Source: an uncultured Lentisphaeria bacterium (lineage in GTDB: Bacteria; Verrucomicrobiota; Lentisphaeria; Victivallales; Victivallaceae). Taken from it: a stretch of 56,359 nucleotides of DNA. The notes below the pieces were generated by a model that saw only the letters and a list, made by a program, of their open reading frames with translations, ran no database searches and had not been told where the DNA came from. The stretch is taken from positions 1 through 56,359 of the forward strand of contig CASDQW010000062.1 of the NCBI GenBank assembly GCA_949282965.1, read 5' to 3'. The position numbers and the translations under genes are program-made. Positions within the stretch are counted from its first letter, which is position 1; each line of letters opens with the position of its first letter. Positions 43,864 through 52,265 of this stretch are shown here, piece after piece.

Positions 43864-45018
43864 ATGAAGTGGCCCGTCTGGATGATTGCGACGCTGGTTC
43901 TGGCACTGGTCGCGTGGCCGCGCCCGGTGGCGGCCTTGCACACCGGCGATGATGCCGTCGAGTTGAAGGCCGACTTCCTGTCCAACGGTCCGGTATCCCT
44001 GGTCCCGGCCAAAGTGGACAAGAACCGGGAAAAACAGTTGCAGGTGCTGGTGATTCTCCGGGCGGATGCCGCGGTTGGTGCGGGGGTGTTGCCGACGCTG
44101 TACGATCTGCAGCATCGGTTTCCCAATGTGAAGATGGTGGTGCTCTGCCTCGACACGGAGGAGGCGGCGAAGGCGTTTTTTGCGACACTGCCGAATCCGA
44201 ATTTTGCCACGGCGCTGGACCGGACCCGGCAGACGACCGCGCAATACATGGCGGGGAGCGCGATTTTTCCGAAAGCGTTTGTGATTGATTACCGCGGCCG
44301 GATCATCTGGGACGGCGAGGCGGTCGATCTTGGCGAGATGCTTGAATCGTTTGCCGCCGGCACCTATGATGAAGCGCGCCAGCGGAAGATTTCTCCGGCA
44401 CTCGAAGAACTGCAATCCCGGATGCGCAGCGGCGAAGACCGCATGGCCGAATATGCCATGCAGCGGGTATTGGAGCTGGATCCGGCCAATGCCGCCGCGT
44501 TGCGCATGCGGTTGTTCATGCTGGAAAACACCGACCGGGTCGAGGAGGCCTGGCAATTGCTGGAACGACAGTTGAAAGCCGCGCCGAAGGAACGCAAACT
44601 GTATTTAATGCAGCTGGACTTCGCGTCCCGCCAGGGACGCTATGGGGACCGGATTCCGGAGATCGTGGCAGCATACATGAAGAACGTGCCTTCCGATCCG
44701 GCCGGAGACGGCGCGGTGGGGTGGCTGCTCCTGACCCGCTACCCGTTTGACGCCGCGGCGTTGCGGGATGCCGGGACGCTGGTGGAACGGATCGCCGCCG
44801 GACGCCGGGGACGGGCGGAGACGCTGGAGGATGCCGACGGGTGGAATCTGGCTGCGCTTTACGCCGCCCGGACCGGGCGGCTCGACCGGGCGCTGGAGGA
44901 TCAGCGCAAAGGAACCGCGCTGCTGGAAAAATTCGCTCCGCACCGGGCCCCCGCCTCCAAAGCGTTTGAAGAATACTACGCCGCCGCCGGAAAGGCCGGT
45001 CAGGAGAAGAAGCCATGA
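43864..45018 (+). CDS. Exported thioredoxin-fold plus TPR protein without the CxxC
   Basis: A 384-aa protein with a signal peptide (MKWPVWMIATLVLALVAWPRPVAA). Residues about 30-155 look like a thioredoxin/AhpC-TSA fold: LKADFLSNGPVSLV, LQVLVILRADAAVGAGVLPTLYDLQHRFPNVKMVVLCLDTEEAAKAFF, PKAFVIDYRGRIIWDG. Where the active-site CxxC would be, the sequence reads RADAAVGAGVLP, so it is not a redox enzyme. The remainder (about 170-380) is helical with TPR-like repeats (AMQRVLELDPANAAALRMRLFMLENTDRVEEAWQLLERQL). It is probably a protein-interaction factor in the periplasm. It starts 20 nt after gatA (GAAGGAG) and overlaps the next gene by 4 nt. Confidence 0.8.
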   Translation: MKWPVWMIATLVLALVAWPRPVAALHTGDDAVELKADFLSNGPVSLVPAKVDKNREKQLQVLVILRADAAVGAGVLPTLYDLQHRFPNVKMVVLCLDTEEAAKAFFATLPNPNFATALDRTRQTTAQYMAGSAIFPKAFVIDYRGRIIWDGEAVDLGEMLESFAAGTYDEARQRKISPALEELQSRMRSGEDRMAEYAMQRVLELDPANAAALRMRLFMLENTDRVEEAWQLLERQLKAAPKERKLYLMQLDFASRQGRYGDRIPEIVAAYMKNVPSDPAGDGAVGWLLLTRYPFDAAALRDAGTLVERIAAGRRGRAETLEDADGWNLAALYAARTGRLDRALEDQRKGTALLEKFAPHRAPASKAFEEYYAAAGKAGQEKKP

Positions 45019-45599
45019 AACGATATGCCGTTCCAGTCCTGCTCGCGTGCTGGATGCTGGCGGCGGGCGGCTGCCGGGTCTGGCAGAACTGGTTCTGCCC
45101 CTTGAGCGATCTGGATCAGAAGACCAGTCTGACCAATTTGAAAATGATCGGGCTGGCTGTCGCGGTTTACCAGGATGCGAATGACGGGGCCCTGCCCGGT
45201 GTGTCCGGTGCCGCCGGATTGTCCGTGGTCGGCCGGGGCATTCATCAGCCCCGGACATTCGTCGCCCCCTTCGATGAGGAAGCAACGCCGTCGACGCCGC
45301 CGGTGACGGAACAGAACACCTCCTACGCTTTCATCGCCGGCGGCGCAAACTGGCCGAAGGATGGAAAAGTTCTGCTGCGGGCGTCGAGCATTCCCGTGGC
45401 GCTGGAGAAACCCTGGCTGCGAAGCGACGGAAGAGTCGGTGTGCTCTTTCTGGACGGCCATGTGGCGCTGCTTGCCGGGGACTTCGCCGACTGTGAAGCG
45501 GTCGTGCGCCATCTGGAGGACGAAGGCGCCGCCGCGACCTCCGTGTGGGAAACGCTGCGTGCCAATGCCCGGACGGTCGATGCTTCCGTCCAACCCTGA
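45015..45599 (+). CDS. Lipoprotein with a pseudopilin-like (DUF1559-type) body
   Basis: A 194-aa protein. The signal MKRYAVPVLLACWMLAAGGC ends in a lipobox (AAGGC), so it is lipidated rather than cleaved by prepilin peptidase. The body resembles that of pseudopilins: SLTNLKMIGLAVAVYQDANDGALPG at the start and VGVLFLDGHVALLAGDF near the end, as in DUF1559 proteins, without the hydrophobic N-terminal helix. The ATGA overlap at 45015-45018 couples it to the thioredoxin-fold gene. A reader should treat it as an adapted pseudopilin relative with a different membrane anchor. Confidence 0.7.
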   Translation: MKRYAVPVLLACWMLAAGGCRVWQNWFCPLSDLDQKTSLTNLKMIGLAVAVYQDANDGALPGVSGAAGLSVVGRGIHQPRTFVAPFDEEATPSTPPVTEQNTSYAFIAGGANWPKDGKVLLRASSIPVALEKPWLRSDGRVGVLFLDGHVALLAGDFADCEAVVRHLEDEGAAATSVWETLRANARTVDASVQP

Positions 45600-45695
45600 C
45601 GTGCGCATTTTTCGTTCAGGAGCCTTTTGCAAAATCAGGTTCTGTTTCCGGACGATGGGCGCCGGTGAAGCAGACGATTTCCCTCATATTCCCGC

Positions 45696-46943
45696 TCAGG
45701 GCCAGACGGCGGAGTCGAGCAGGCGCCGCGAAAGACACCGTCCCAGCAGAAAATGTTTGCGGTCCGGATACCAGAGCACAGGACACCCGTCCACACGGGT
45801 CATACTGCTGTAAAGTGCCAGATCACTGCGCCCGTTAAGAGGAATGTTGTCACTGTCCATAAAGGCGATGGGCGCGGAGAATTCCAGGGGCTGCCGGGCT
45901 TCCGGACGGAACCGGCCGCGCAGCAGGTAAACCGGACGGCGGCAGTTGCCTTCATGGTTGGTCCAGGGACCGAAATTGCCATCGTGGTTGTGAATGAACA
46001 GTACATATTCCTCCCGGTCGATCCGGTAACAGGGACAGGGACTGAGCGGATGACGGATGATCGGCGCGTGGTCCCGGTAGCGCAGTGCTTCCGGTGTGCT
46101 CCAGCTTTCCCCGCCGTCGGCGGAGAGACTCCAGACGGGACAGCCGGCAACGGAGCGCATGACGGCGAAAATGCGGCCGTCCGGCAGTTCCGAGAGCGTG
46201 GCTTCCTGCAGGGCGGAAAGCTCCGGGTAATTGGGATTGGGATAGCGCAGGGTCCGGCCGTTGTCCGTCAGGTTGGTGATGCGCAGCCGGTCGGGGGGGA
46301 CGTCGTCGTCGATGTTTTCAAAGCGCAGGATGTCAACCACCGTGTGCCAGTTGATCCACGATCCCGGAGGGACGGTGTAGCGGGAGGGGCTGACCCAGCG
46401 GGTGATGCCGGCCAGATGGCGGCCGCCTCCGAACCGCAGGGGTTTCTGCCAGATGATGACGCTGGGCGGCATGGCGGGATCCGTGGAATCCCAGACGGTG
46501 GCCGGCATCGGGACTTCCCGCGGTTCGGACCAGGTGGCGCCGTTGTCGTCGCTGAAAATGCCGGTCATGATGCCGGTGGTGTGCCTGCAGATGTCGTTGA
46601 CGCCGATGTGCCGGACGTACAGGATGTAGATGCGTCCCGACCGGCTGACCAGCGGAAAGCCCCAGCTGCACATGTTTTTTCCGGTGTCCGGATCGATGTC
46701 GCGTCCGGCGATCAGCCGGGGGCGGCTCCAGACGCGGGCATGACGGTCGGATTCGGCAAAGACGATATGCTGGTCGTAACGGCCTTCGAAACTGGACTGG
46801 GTCCAGACCGCGGCGTACGTGCCGTCGCGGCGTTCGAAGACCAGAAAGTGTTCATTGGCGGCGTCCGGCGGATTGTCGTTGCCCTGCGGAATGAATACGA
46901 TATAGTCCGGACGGGTGCGTTGCAGTTCGATCAGGTCAGGCAT
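45696..46943 (-). CDS. Sialidase-like (BNR/Asp-box) protein
   Basis: A 415-aa protein. Asp boxes are visible in FSDDNGATWSEP (about residues 128-139) and SADGGESWSTP (about 285-295), and YAAVWTQSSFEGRYDQHIVFAES and DGRIFAVMRSVAGCPVWSLS are typical of the BNR six-bladed propeller. Candidate catalytic Arg/Asp/Glu residues are spread across the propeller and cannot be assigned by eye. There is no signal peptide, unlike most sialidases, so it may be intracellular or act on imported material. It overlaps the upstream DUF4091 gene by 8 nt. The substrate (sialic acid or another sugar) is not established. Confidence 0.75.
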   Translation of the reverse strand: MPDLIELQRTRPDYIVFIPQGNDNPPDAANEHFLVFERRDGTYAAVWTQSSFEGRYDQHIVFAESDRHARVWSRPRLIAGRDIDPDTGKNMCSWGFPLVSRSGRIYILYVRHIGVNDICRHTTGIMTGIFSDDNGATWSEPREVPMPATVWDSTDPAMPPSVIIWQKPLRFGGGRHLAGITRWVSPSRYTVPPGSWINWHTVVDILRFENIDDDVPPDRLRITNLTDNGRTLRYPNPNYPELSALQEATLSELPDGRIFAVMRSVAGCPVWSLSADGGESWSTPEALRYRDHAPIIRHPLSPCPCYRIDREEYVLFIHNHDGNFGPWTNHEGNCRRPVYLLRGRFRPEARQPLEFSAPIAFMDSDNIPLNGRSDLALYSSMTRVDGCPVLWYPDRKHFLLGRCLSRRLLDSAVWP

Positions 46944-48669
46944 CGCGTTTCCCCCAGCGTTTGAAGTCCTGTTTTTCCAGAATGTGTTTCAGTTGTTCGA
47001 TCATGTCGGCGATCCGCCGCCGGCGCTCAAGCAGTTGTCCGGGGGAACGGGTGTAGGTGACGGCATCGGTGACGATTTCGTCCGGGACGGTGGTGAGGTC
47101 CCGGGCTGCCTTCACCAGCGCTGCTCCCGCGGGCGTGTGGTAGACGGGCAGGGCCTCGACCGCCTTCAGGTAGTGTTTCAGCAGCGCCAGGTACTCATAG
47201 TCCTCCAGACCGTCCCGCAGGGCGAAAAGCCGGATGGATGGATGCGGGTTCCGATTCTTTCCGGGATAAAGCAGAATGCCGTCGCCATTGGTATGGATCC
47301 ACACACTCCAGTAGAATTCATGACGGCTGAGGTCCCAGTCGCCGTCCTCCGGCCATTCCTTTTCCGGTACGCCCTTGAACCAGGCGGACGACCAGTAGAG
47401 AAAGCCCGTCGCACCCACTTTGGCCGCCATCCACGGCAGGATCCGGTGTTCGATTGCCGGCCGGTCGACGAACAGATTGGCCGCGGGGGGAATCGGCGAG
47501 CAGCAGGTATAGATCCAGAGTTCGTCCCCCGCCTTCCGGCGCTCTTGAAAAAAAGGATGAAACGCGCCGGAAATTTTGGGACACCAGATATCGACGGCCC
47601 CCGCCAGAATCGGAGCGGCGCCGCTGACAGTCTGCAGAATGCGGACGCCGGGGACGGCCTGTTTCACCTTCAGATAGGTTTGGCGGAGCTGCAGCAGCAG
47701 TTCCTGGTCGCCGACTTTCGGTTCATCGCAGCCGTACAGGAGGCGGTTGGGGGGCAGGTCCGCATCCCGCCATGCGGCGGCAATGGCTTCCGGCTGCATG
47801 CCGGTTACCAGCGCCGGACCGGTCAGGCCGTTGTCCATGCGCTTGCGCATGGTGACGGCGCTGGGCAGCCGGAAAAAGTGAAAGCTCTCCGGTACCACCA
47901 GCGGCGCCAGCGTCTGAACATTTTCCCGCACGACGGTCGGATCGGGAACGAGCGGCCGGTCGGGAAGGGAACGCATGTAAACCGTGCCCAGTTCTTTGGG
48001 CGTCATGCGGTTTCGGGCAAGAAGCCGAGCCCATTGCCGCCATTCTTCATCGCTGAACGGTTCAGCGGTTCCGATCGCGTTTCGATAGAAGGCCGCAATC
48101 GGGTCGGGATACAGTCCGACCGGAACTTTCAAGGTGCCGGGAAACGGCAGTACGAAATCCCGCACCCTCACCTGGAGAGGTATGTCCTTCCGCTCGCCGT
48201 CTTCCGCCGTCAGCCGGACGGTGCTCCGATATACGCCGGCCGGCACCTCTCCCCGGACCGAGACATTGAAAAACAGGACGCTGCAACGCTCTGGAGTCAA
48301 TGTGATTTCCTCCGTGGCGAAAAGCGGATCCGGCCACAAACCCACCCGGGATACGGCATAGGACGGGTTGCCGGTCCGGACATAGCCCACCCGGAACACA
48401 TCCACGGCAATGCCGTCGACGGGGAAGGCAGCAACTGCCACGCGCACCTGCCGGGGCGGGCTTCCGGGACTCGGCGGCAGGACCAGTTGGAAGGATTCCG
48501 ACTCGTTGCCCGCCAGATCCAGAACGATCCGCGAACGCCGCACCCCGTCCAGATTGGAGCCGTCGTGCAGGATTTTTGCCATGGGGGCGGGGATTTCCAC
48601 CTCCATTCCGGTGAGGGACGTGGACAGTGTTCCGGTCAAAACGGCAAGAATGATGAAAAAACAGAACAT
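46936..48669 (-). CDS. Secreted DUF4091-type glycoside-hydrolase-like protein
   Basis: A 577-aa protein with signal peptide MFCFFIILAVLTGTLSTSLTG. Residues about 25-170 are beta-sandwich-like (ESFQLVLPPSPGSPPRQVRVAVAAF, AGVYRSTVRLTAEDGERKDIPLQVRVRDF). The C-terminal HTNGDGILLYPGKNRNPHPSIRLFALRDGLEDYEYLALLKHYLK is the DUF4091 signature ('GdG.l.YPg......PipSiRlealRdGleDyeYl.ll'). DUF4091 proteins are barrel-type, probable glycan hydrolases of unknown specificity. The 5' leader from the promoter at 48954-48981 is about 280 nt. The sialidase-like gene starts within its last 8 nt. The ATG at 48669 is the best start (signal peptide directly follows). Confidence 0.78.
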   Translation of the reverse strand: MFCFFIILAVLTGTLSTSLTGMEVEIPAPMAKILHDGSNLDGVRRSRIVLDLAGNESESFQLVLPPSPGSPPRQVRVAVAAFPVDGIAVDVFRVGYVRTGNPSYAVSRVGLWPDPLFATEEITLTPERCSVLFFNVSVRGEVPAGVYRSTVRLTAEDGERKDIPLQVRVRDFVLPFPGTLKVPVGLYPDPIAAFYRNAIGTAEPFSDEEWRQWARLLARNRMTPKELGTVYMRSLPDRPLVPDPTVVRENVQTLAPLVVPESFHFFRLPSAVTMRKRMDNGLTGPALVTGMQPEAIAAAWRDADLPPNRLLYGCDEPKVGDQELLLQLRQTYLKVKQAVPGVRILQTVSGAAPILAGAVDIWCPKISGAFHPFFQERRKAGDELWIYTCCSPIPPAANLFVDRPAIEHRILPWMAAKVGATGFLYWSSAWFKGVPEKEWPEDGDWDLSRHEFYWSVWIHTNGDGILLYPGKNRNPHPSIRLFALRDGLEDYEYLALLKHYLKAVEALPVYHTPAGAALVKAARDLTTVPDEIVTDAVTYTRSPGQLLERRRRIADMIEQLKHILEKQDFKRWGKRDA

Positions 48670-48947
48670 ATTGCAGCTTCCCGAGTTGAAGTATGTCTTT
48701 CGCACGGCCTGGTTCTGAAGAGGATGCCTGTGAGGGGTGCATTGGGAGGAGCGCAGAGGCGGACGATGACCGGTATCCCGCAATACTGAAAAGGCGGACT
48801 TCCCGAACGCGCGATCTGGTCGCACCTTCGGCCAGCCGTCGGTGGCGGGAGTGGCGACGCGGGGCGGCAGTGACGGCGGACGCAGGATCATCGGCAAACA
48901 TTGCTCCATGGGTGGTTCCCTGTTGGTTCATGCGTTTATGGGGTTCC
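48670..48947. other. Long transcribed leader of the DUF4091 gene, no recognised gene
   Basis: These 278 nt lie between the minus-strand promoter (48954-48981) and the DUF4091 start. An open frame runs through them in phase with the gene but does not read like a protein family (Arg/Pro/Ser-rich). It may be a leader, an extended N-terminus with a different start, or a decayed gene. Confidence 0.4.
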
Positions 48948-48953
48948 ATGGTA

Positions 48954-48981
48954 ATTATACTGATCCGCACAGGGAAGTCAA
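48954..48981 (-). promoter_or_regulatory. Promoter of the DUF4091-sialidase locus
   Basis: On the minus strand, TTGACT (48981-48976), a 16-nt spacer and a perfect TATAAT (48959-48954). It is one of the best promoter matches in the window. Confidence 0.65.
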
Positions 48982-49058
48982 TGGTTTTGCTGTGTAAGAT
49001 CAGGACACATTGTGAAAAAATAAAGACACGCCCAACAAGCATAAAAAAAGTTTTTACA

Positions 49059-49087
49059 TTGAAAATAATGTGGTTATGTGTTAAATT
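49059..49087 (+). promoter_or_regulatory. Promoter of the AraC-family gene
   Basis: TTGAAA (49059-49064), a 17-nt spacer and TAAATT (49082-49087). It implies a transcript that includes the ATG at 49145. The region 48982-49058 between the two divergent promoters is A/T-rich and may hold the regulator's binding site. Confidence 0.5.
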
Positions 49088-49144
49088 CCACTGTGGCGTA
49101 CGGAGCGCCTCCGGCCAGATTTTATAAGAAAAGGACAGTGGGTC

Positions 49145-49177
49145 ATGGTGCATTCCGGCAGCCGGGGATATCTGTAG
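49145..49177 (+). pseudogene. Interrupted 5' end of the AraC gene: ATG plus 9 codons then in-frame TAG
   Basis: An ATG at 49145 with an excellent ribosome-binding site (AAAAGGA, 9 nt spacing) opens a frame that reaches TAG at 49175-49177 (codon 11). Directly after it the same frame continues NLLSGDPEEFARVADITPEL into the AraC protein. The peptide before the stop (MVHSGSRGYL) and after it look like one continuous N-terminus. A CAG-to-TAG change would explain it. Confidence 0.7.
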
Positions 49178-49243
49178 AATCTTCTGTCGGGTGATCCGGA
49201 AGAATTTGCCCGGGTCGCCGACATCACGCCGGAACTGGCAACG

Positions 49244-50134
49244 GTGGTCGGGCATGTCAATGTCGGCGGGGATTCTTTTTCCGTGGTGGATGTCCACTGG
49301 ATGACCAATGCACTGCCGCCGGCACCGGAAGGGGCGTTCCATCGACACGATTTCGTGGAGCTGCAGGTGGTGTTTCTCGGCACCGGAAGGATTCAGGCGC
49401 CGGGACGGAGCGAATATTTTCAGCCCGGCACCTTTTCTCTGACCGGTCCGGACAGGCCGCACACCTGGGGGCCGCTCCGGCCGCCGATGGCGTTGCTGAT
49501 TGTCTGGCTGGTGCCGGACGGCCGTCGGGACGAATCATTCGGAACGGAAGAGGAAATCGGAGACGCCGGCCTGCTTCTGACCGGGAATGAACGTCTGGTG
49601 TTTCCGTTGCCTGCCTTCGCTGCGGCCGCGCTGGACGCCATGCTGGAATTGCTGCCGGACCGAACGGCGGAAACACAGGCGGTGATCCGGCAGATGTTTC
49701 GGGCATTTTTCTATTCTCTACTGCACGTATTGCGTCCGCCGGGCGGAAAAATGAGCGGGCGACGGCCGGTGGCCGGCATCTCCCGGTTGACGGATCGGCT
49801 GTTTCTGTCGCGGGTGGACGAGTATTTGCAGAACAATCTGCACCGCAATCTTTCACTGGAGGAGATCGCCGCCCATTTCGGGATTTCCGTGCGGACGCTG
49901 GGGCGGCGTTATTTGCGGAGCAAGGGGAGCACGGTCTGGAATACGGTCAGTCGCATGCGCATGGACAAGGCCCGGACGTTGTTGTGGAATACGCCGCTTT
50001 CGGTGGCGGAGATCGCCGGACGCTGCGGGTATGCGGACGGGCATTACTTTTCCAATTGCTTCCGGAAGCACTTCGGTTATCCCCCCGGCCGGGTTCGTCG
50101 TGCTGCGCGGGAGGCGGCGCCGGAAGAACTTTGA
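49244..50134 (+). CDS. AraC-family transcriptional regulator (N-terminal cupin), possibly truncated
   Basis: Read from GTG 49244 the protein is 296 aa. Residues about 15-130 form a cupin-like sensor (VDVHWMTNALPPAPEGAFHRHDFVELQVVFLGTG, then FQPGTFSLTGPDRPHTW). The C-terminal DNA-binding domain (about 195-285) has two helix-turn-helix motifs: NLSLEEIAAHFGISVRTLGRRYLRSKG and PLSVAEIAGRCGYADGHYFSNCFRKHFGYPPGRVRR. The gene diverges from the DUF4091-sialidase locus and probably activates it. The natural N-terminus seems to be upstream, at 49145, but that frame is broken by TAG at 49175. The GTG start is therefore a fall-back, and the protein may be non-functional, read through, or shortened. Confidence 0.8.
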   Translation: MVGHVNVGGDSFSVVDVHWMTNALPPAPEGAFHRHDFVELQVVFLGTGRIQAPGRSEYFQPGTFSLTGPDRPHTWGPLRPPMALLIVWLVPDGRRDESFGTEEEIGDAGLLLTGNERLVFPLPAFAAAALDAMLELLPDRTAETQAVIRQMFRAFFYSLLHVLRPPGGKMSGRRPVAGISRLTDRLFLSRVDEYLQNNLHRNLSLEEIAAHFGISVRTLGRRYLRSKGSTVWNTVSRMRMDKARTLLWNTPLSVAEIAGRCGYADGHYFSNCFRKHFGYPPGRVRRAAREAAPEEL

Positions 50135-50247
50135 CGGCCGGGCGGCGGCTGTCGCCGAAGCCGGACCGGTGAGGACGTTGGGAAGGGATCCGCTGTTTTT
50201 CGAGAAGGAATCCCCGGGGGAGACTGGAAATTTTGAAAAGGCCATGT

Positions 50248-50253
50248 TATAGT
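50248..50253 (+). promoter_or_regulatory. Candidate -10 for the etf-acd operon
   Basis: TATAGT, with TGGAAA at 50225-50230 (17-nt spacer) as a weak -35, about 70 nt upstream of etfB. Confidence 0.3.
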
Positions 50254-50322
50254 ATTACTTCAAGTATTGTGTTTACGGATTTTTTTCGCCAGAATCCAAA
50301 ATAAAAACAGGGAGTCGAAACT

Positions 50323-51219
50323 GTGAGCTACACCGTACTCGTGTTCGTCAAGCAGGTTCCGGATACCCAGAACATTACCGGCGACGCCATGACGCCGGAA
50401 GGGACCGTGAACCGGGCAGCTCTCCCCGCGATCTTCAATCCCGAAGATCTCAACGCCCTTGAGCTTGCTCTTCAACTGAAAGACCGCTATGGCGTTCGCG
50501 TCGTGGTCGGAACCATGGGTCCACCCTCCGCTGCGGAAGTCCTGCGCAATTCCCTGTTCCGCGGAGCGGACGAATGCGTGTTGCTGACGGACCGGGCGTT
50601 TGCCGGGGCCGACACGCTGGCCACCAGTTATGCCTTGAGCTGCTGCGCGAAGAAGATCGGGAAATTCGATCTGATTCTCTGCGGACGGCAGGCCATCGAC
50701 GGCGACACCGCCCAGGTGGGACCGCAGCTGGCCGAAAAACTGCACATTCCGCAGATCTGCTACGTTGAGGAAGTGCTGGAACTGACCCCCGAAAAGGTGG
50801 TTGCGCGGCGCGCGATCGAAGGCGGCTATGAAGTGCTCGAGTCCCCGCTCCCGGCGTTGATGACGGTGGTCGAAGGCAACGATCCGCGCCCGATGGCCGG
50901 ACACCGGATCATGAAGTACAAACGGGCGAAGACTCCGTCTGAAGTGCTGAAGGCGCAGGGGGATTCGAATTACGTCGATTCCGAGGCCGTCGCCTCCGTT
51001 GTGGAAGATCTGCGGGGGAAGGGGCTGTTGATTGAGGAATGGACCGCCGAATACGTCGGTGCCGACAAGAGCCGGATCGGCCTGGCGGGTTCCCCGACCA
51101 AGGTCAAAAACATCATGAGCGTGGTGCTGACCGCGAGCGAAGCCAAGGCGGTGGAACCGACCGATGCCGGTATCACCGGACTCATTCACGAACTGATCAG
51201 CGATCATACCCTGGGGTGA
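50323..51219 (+). CDS. etfB: Electron transfer flavoprotein beta subunit
   Basis: A 298-aa subunit starting at GTG 50323 (GGGAG upstream). MSYTVLVFVKQVPDTQNITGD, INP-type FNPEDLNALELALQLKD and CGRQAIDGDTAQVGPQLAEKL (residues 120-140) are EtfB motifs. The DGDTAQVGP stretch is what I recall from ETFs of anaerobes that bind a second FAD in place of AMP, i.e. the electron-bifurcating type. The C-terminal about 40 residues form an extended tail. It pairs with EtfA and the acyl-CoA dehydrogenase downstream (8 and 15 nt apart). Confidence 0.92.
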   Translation: MSYTVLVFVKQVPDTQNITGDAMTPEGTVNRAALPAIFNPEDLNALELALQLKDRYGVRVVVGTMGPPSAAEVLRNSLFRGADECVLLTDRAFAGADTLATSYALSCCAKKIGKFDLILCGRQAIDGDTAQVGPQLAEKLHIPQICYVEEVLELTPEKVVARRAIEGGYEVLESPLPALMTVVEGNDPRPMAGHRIMKYKRAKTPSEVLKAQGDSNYVDSEAVASVVEDLRGKGLLIEEWTAEYVGADKSRIGLAGSPTKVKNIMSVVLTASEAKAVEPTDAGITGLIHELISDHTLG

Positions 51220-51227
51220 AAAATATC

Positions 51228-52250
51228 ATGGCTGAAAAAATGGGAAATGTCTGGGTGTTCATCGAGCAGGAAGGCGGGAAGATCGCCGACGTCAGTCTCG
51301 AACTCGTCTGCAAGGGCCGTGAGCTTGCCGCCCGGCTCGGCGTGAAAACCGAAGCCGTGCTGCTCGGGGACCAGCTGGAAGGCTGTTTGAATACGCTGTA
51401 CGCCTACGGCTGCGAAACGGTGTTCCTGGCCGAGGACAAGCTGCTGGAACCCTTCACCGTGCTGCCGTACGCCAAAGTGATCATGGACCTGATCCGCAAA
51501 CACAAGCCGAACATTCTGCTGTTCGGTGCGACGATGAAGGGCCGCGAACTCGCGCCCCGTCTCGCCTCCGAAAAACTGGCCGGCCTGACCGCCGACTGCA
51601 CCGACCTCAAGATCGATAATTTCGACGATAAGGTCAATAAGAAATCCTATACCGACAAGCTCATGCAGATCCGTCCCGCCTTCGGGGGGAACATCATTGC
51701 CACCATCGTCAATACCTGGGACGATCCGCAGATGGTGACCGTGCGGGAAGGCGTCATGAAAATGGACGCGCCCGATTTCTCCCGCAAGGGCAAGGTCGTG
51801 CGCGTGCCGGTGGAATTGTCCGACGTGGACACCGTGGTCAAGGTGCTGGAACGGGTCCGCGCCGACAAGGAAGTGGACCTCAAGGGCGCGCAGATCATTG
51901 TGGCCGGCGGCTACGGCGTCGGCTCCAAGCAGAATTTCAAGCTGAACCGCGAACTGGCCGAAGTGCTCGGCGGCGAAGTCGGCGCTTCCCGCGCGGCGGT
52001 GGACGCCGGCTGGATCGACCACGATCACCAGGTCGGGCAGACCGGAGTGACGGTGCGGCCGCGGCTGTACATTGCCTGCGGGATTTCCGGTTCGATCCAG
52101 CATCGCGCCGGGATGAGCGATTCGAAGAAGATCATCGCCATTAATACCGATCCGGATGCGCCGATCTTTTCGGTGGCGCACTACGCGATCGTCGGCGACT
52201 TGAACGAAGTGGTTCCGAAAATGATCAAAGCCTTTAAGGCCAAGGCGTAA
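51228..52250 (+). CDS. etfA: Electron transfer flavoprotein alpha subunit
   Basis: A 340-aa subunit. The N domain ([62 protein letters not shown]) is followed by the FAD-binding C domain: [101 protein letters not shown]. The segments GaSRaaVD, vGQTG, YiA.GISGsiQH and AINtD are the diagnostic FAD contacts. It forms a heterodimer with EtfB and passes electrons from the acyl-CoA dehydrogenase. ATG 51228 lies 8 nt after etfB. Confidence 0.95.
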   Translation: MAEKMGNVWVFIEQEGGKIADVSLELVCKGRELAARLGVKTEAVLLGDQLEGCLNTLYAYGCETVFLAEDKLLEPFTVLPYAKVIMDLIRKHKPNILLFGATMKGRELAPRLASEKLAGLTADCTDLKIDNFDDKVNKKSYTDKLMQIRPAFGGNIIATIVNTWDDPQMVTVREGVMKMDAPDFSRKGKVVRVPVELSDVDTVVKVLERVRADKEVDLKGAQIIVAGGYGVGSKQNFKLNRELAEVLGGEVGASRAAVDAGWIDHDHQVGQTGVTVRPRLYIACGISGSIQHRAGMSDSKKIIAINTDPDAPIFSVAHYAIVGDLNEVVPKMIKAFKAKA

Positions 52251-52265
52251 CGGAGGTTTTACAAG

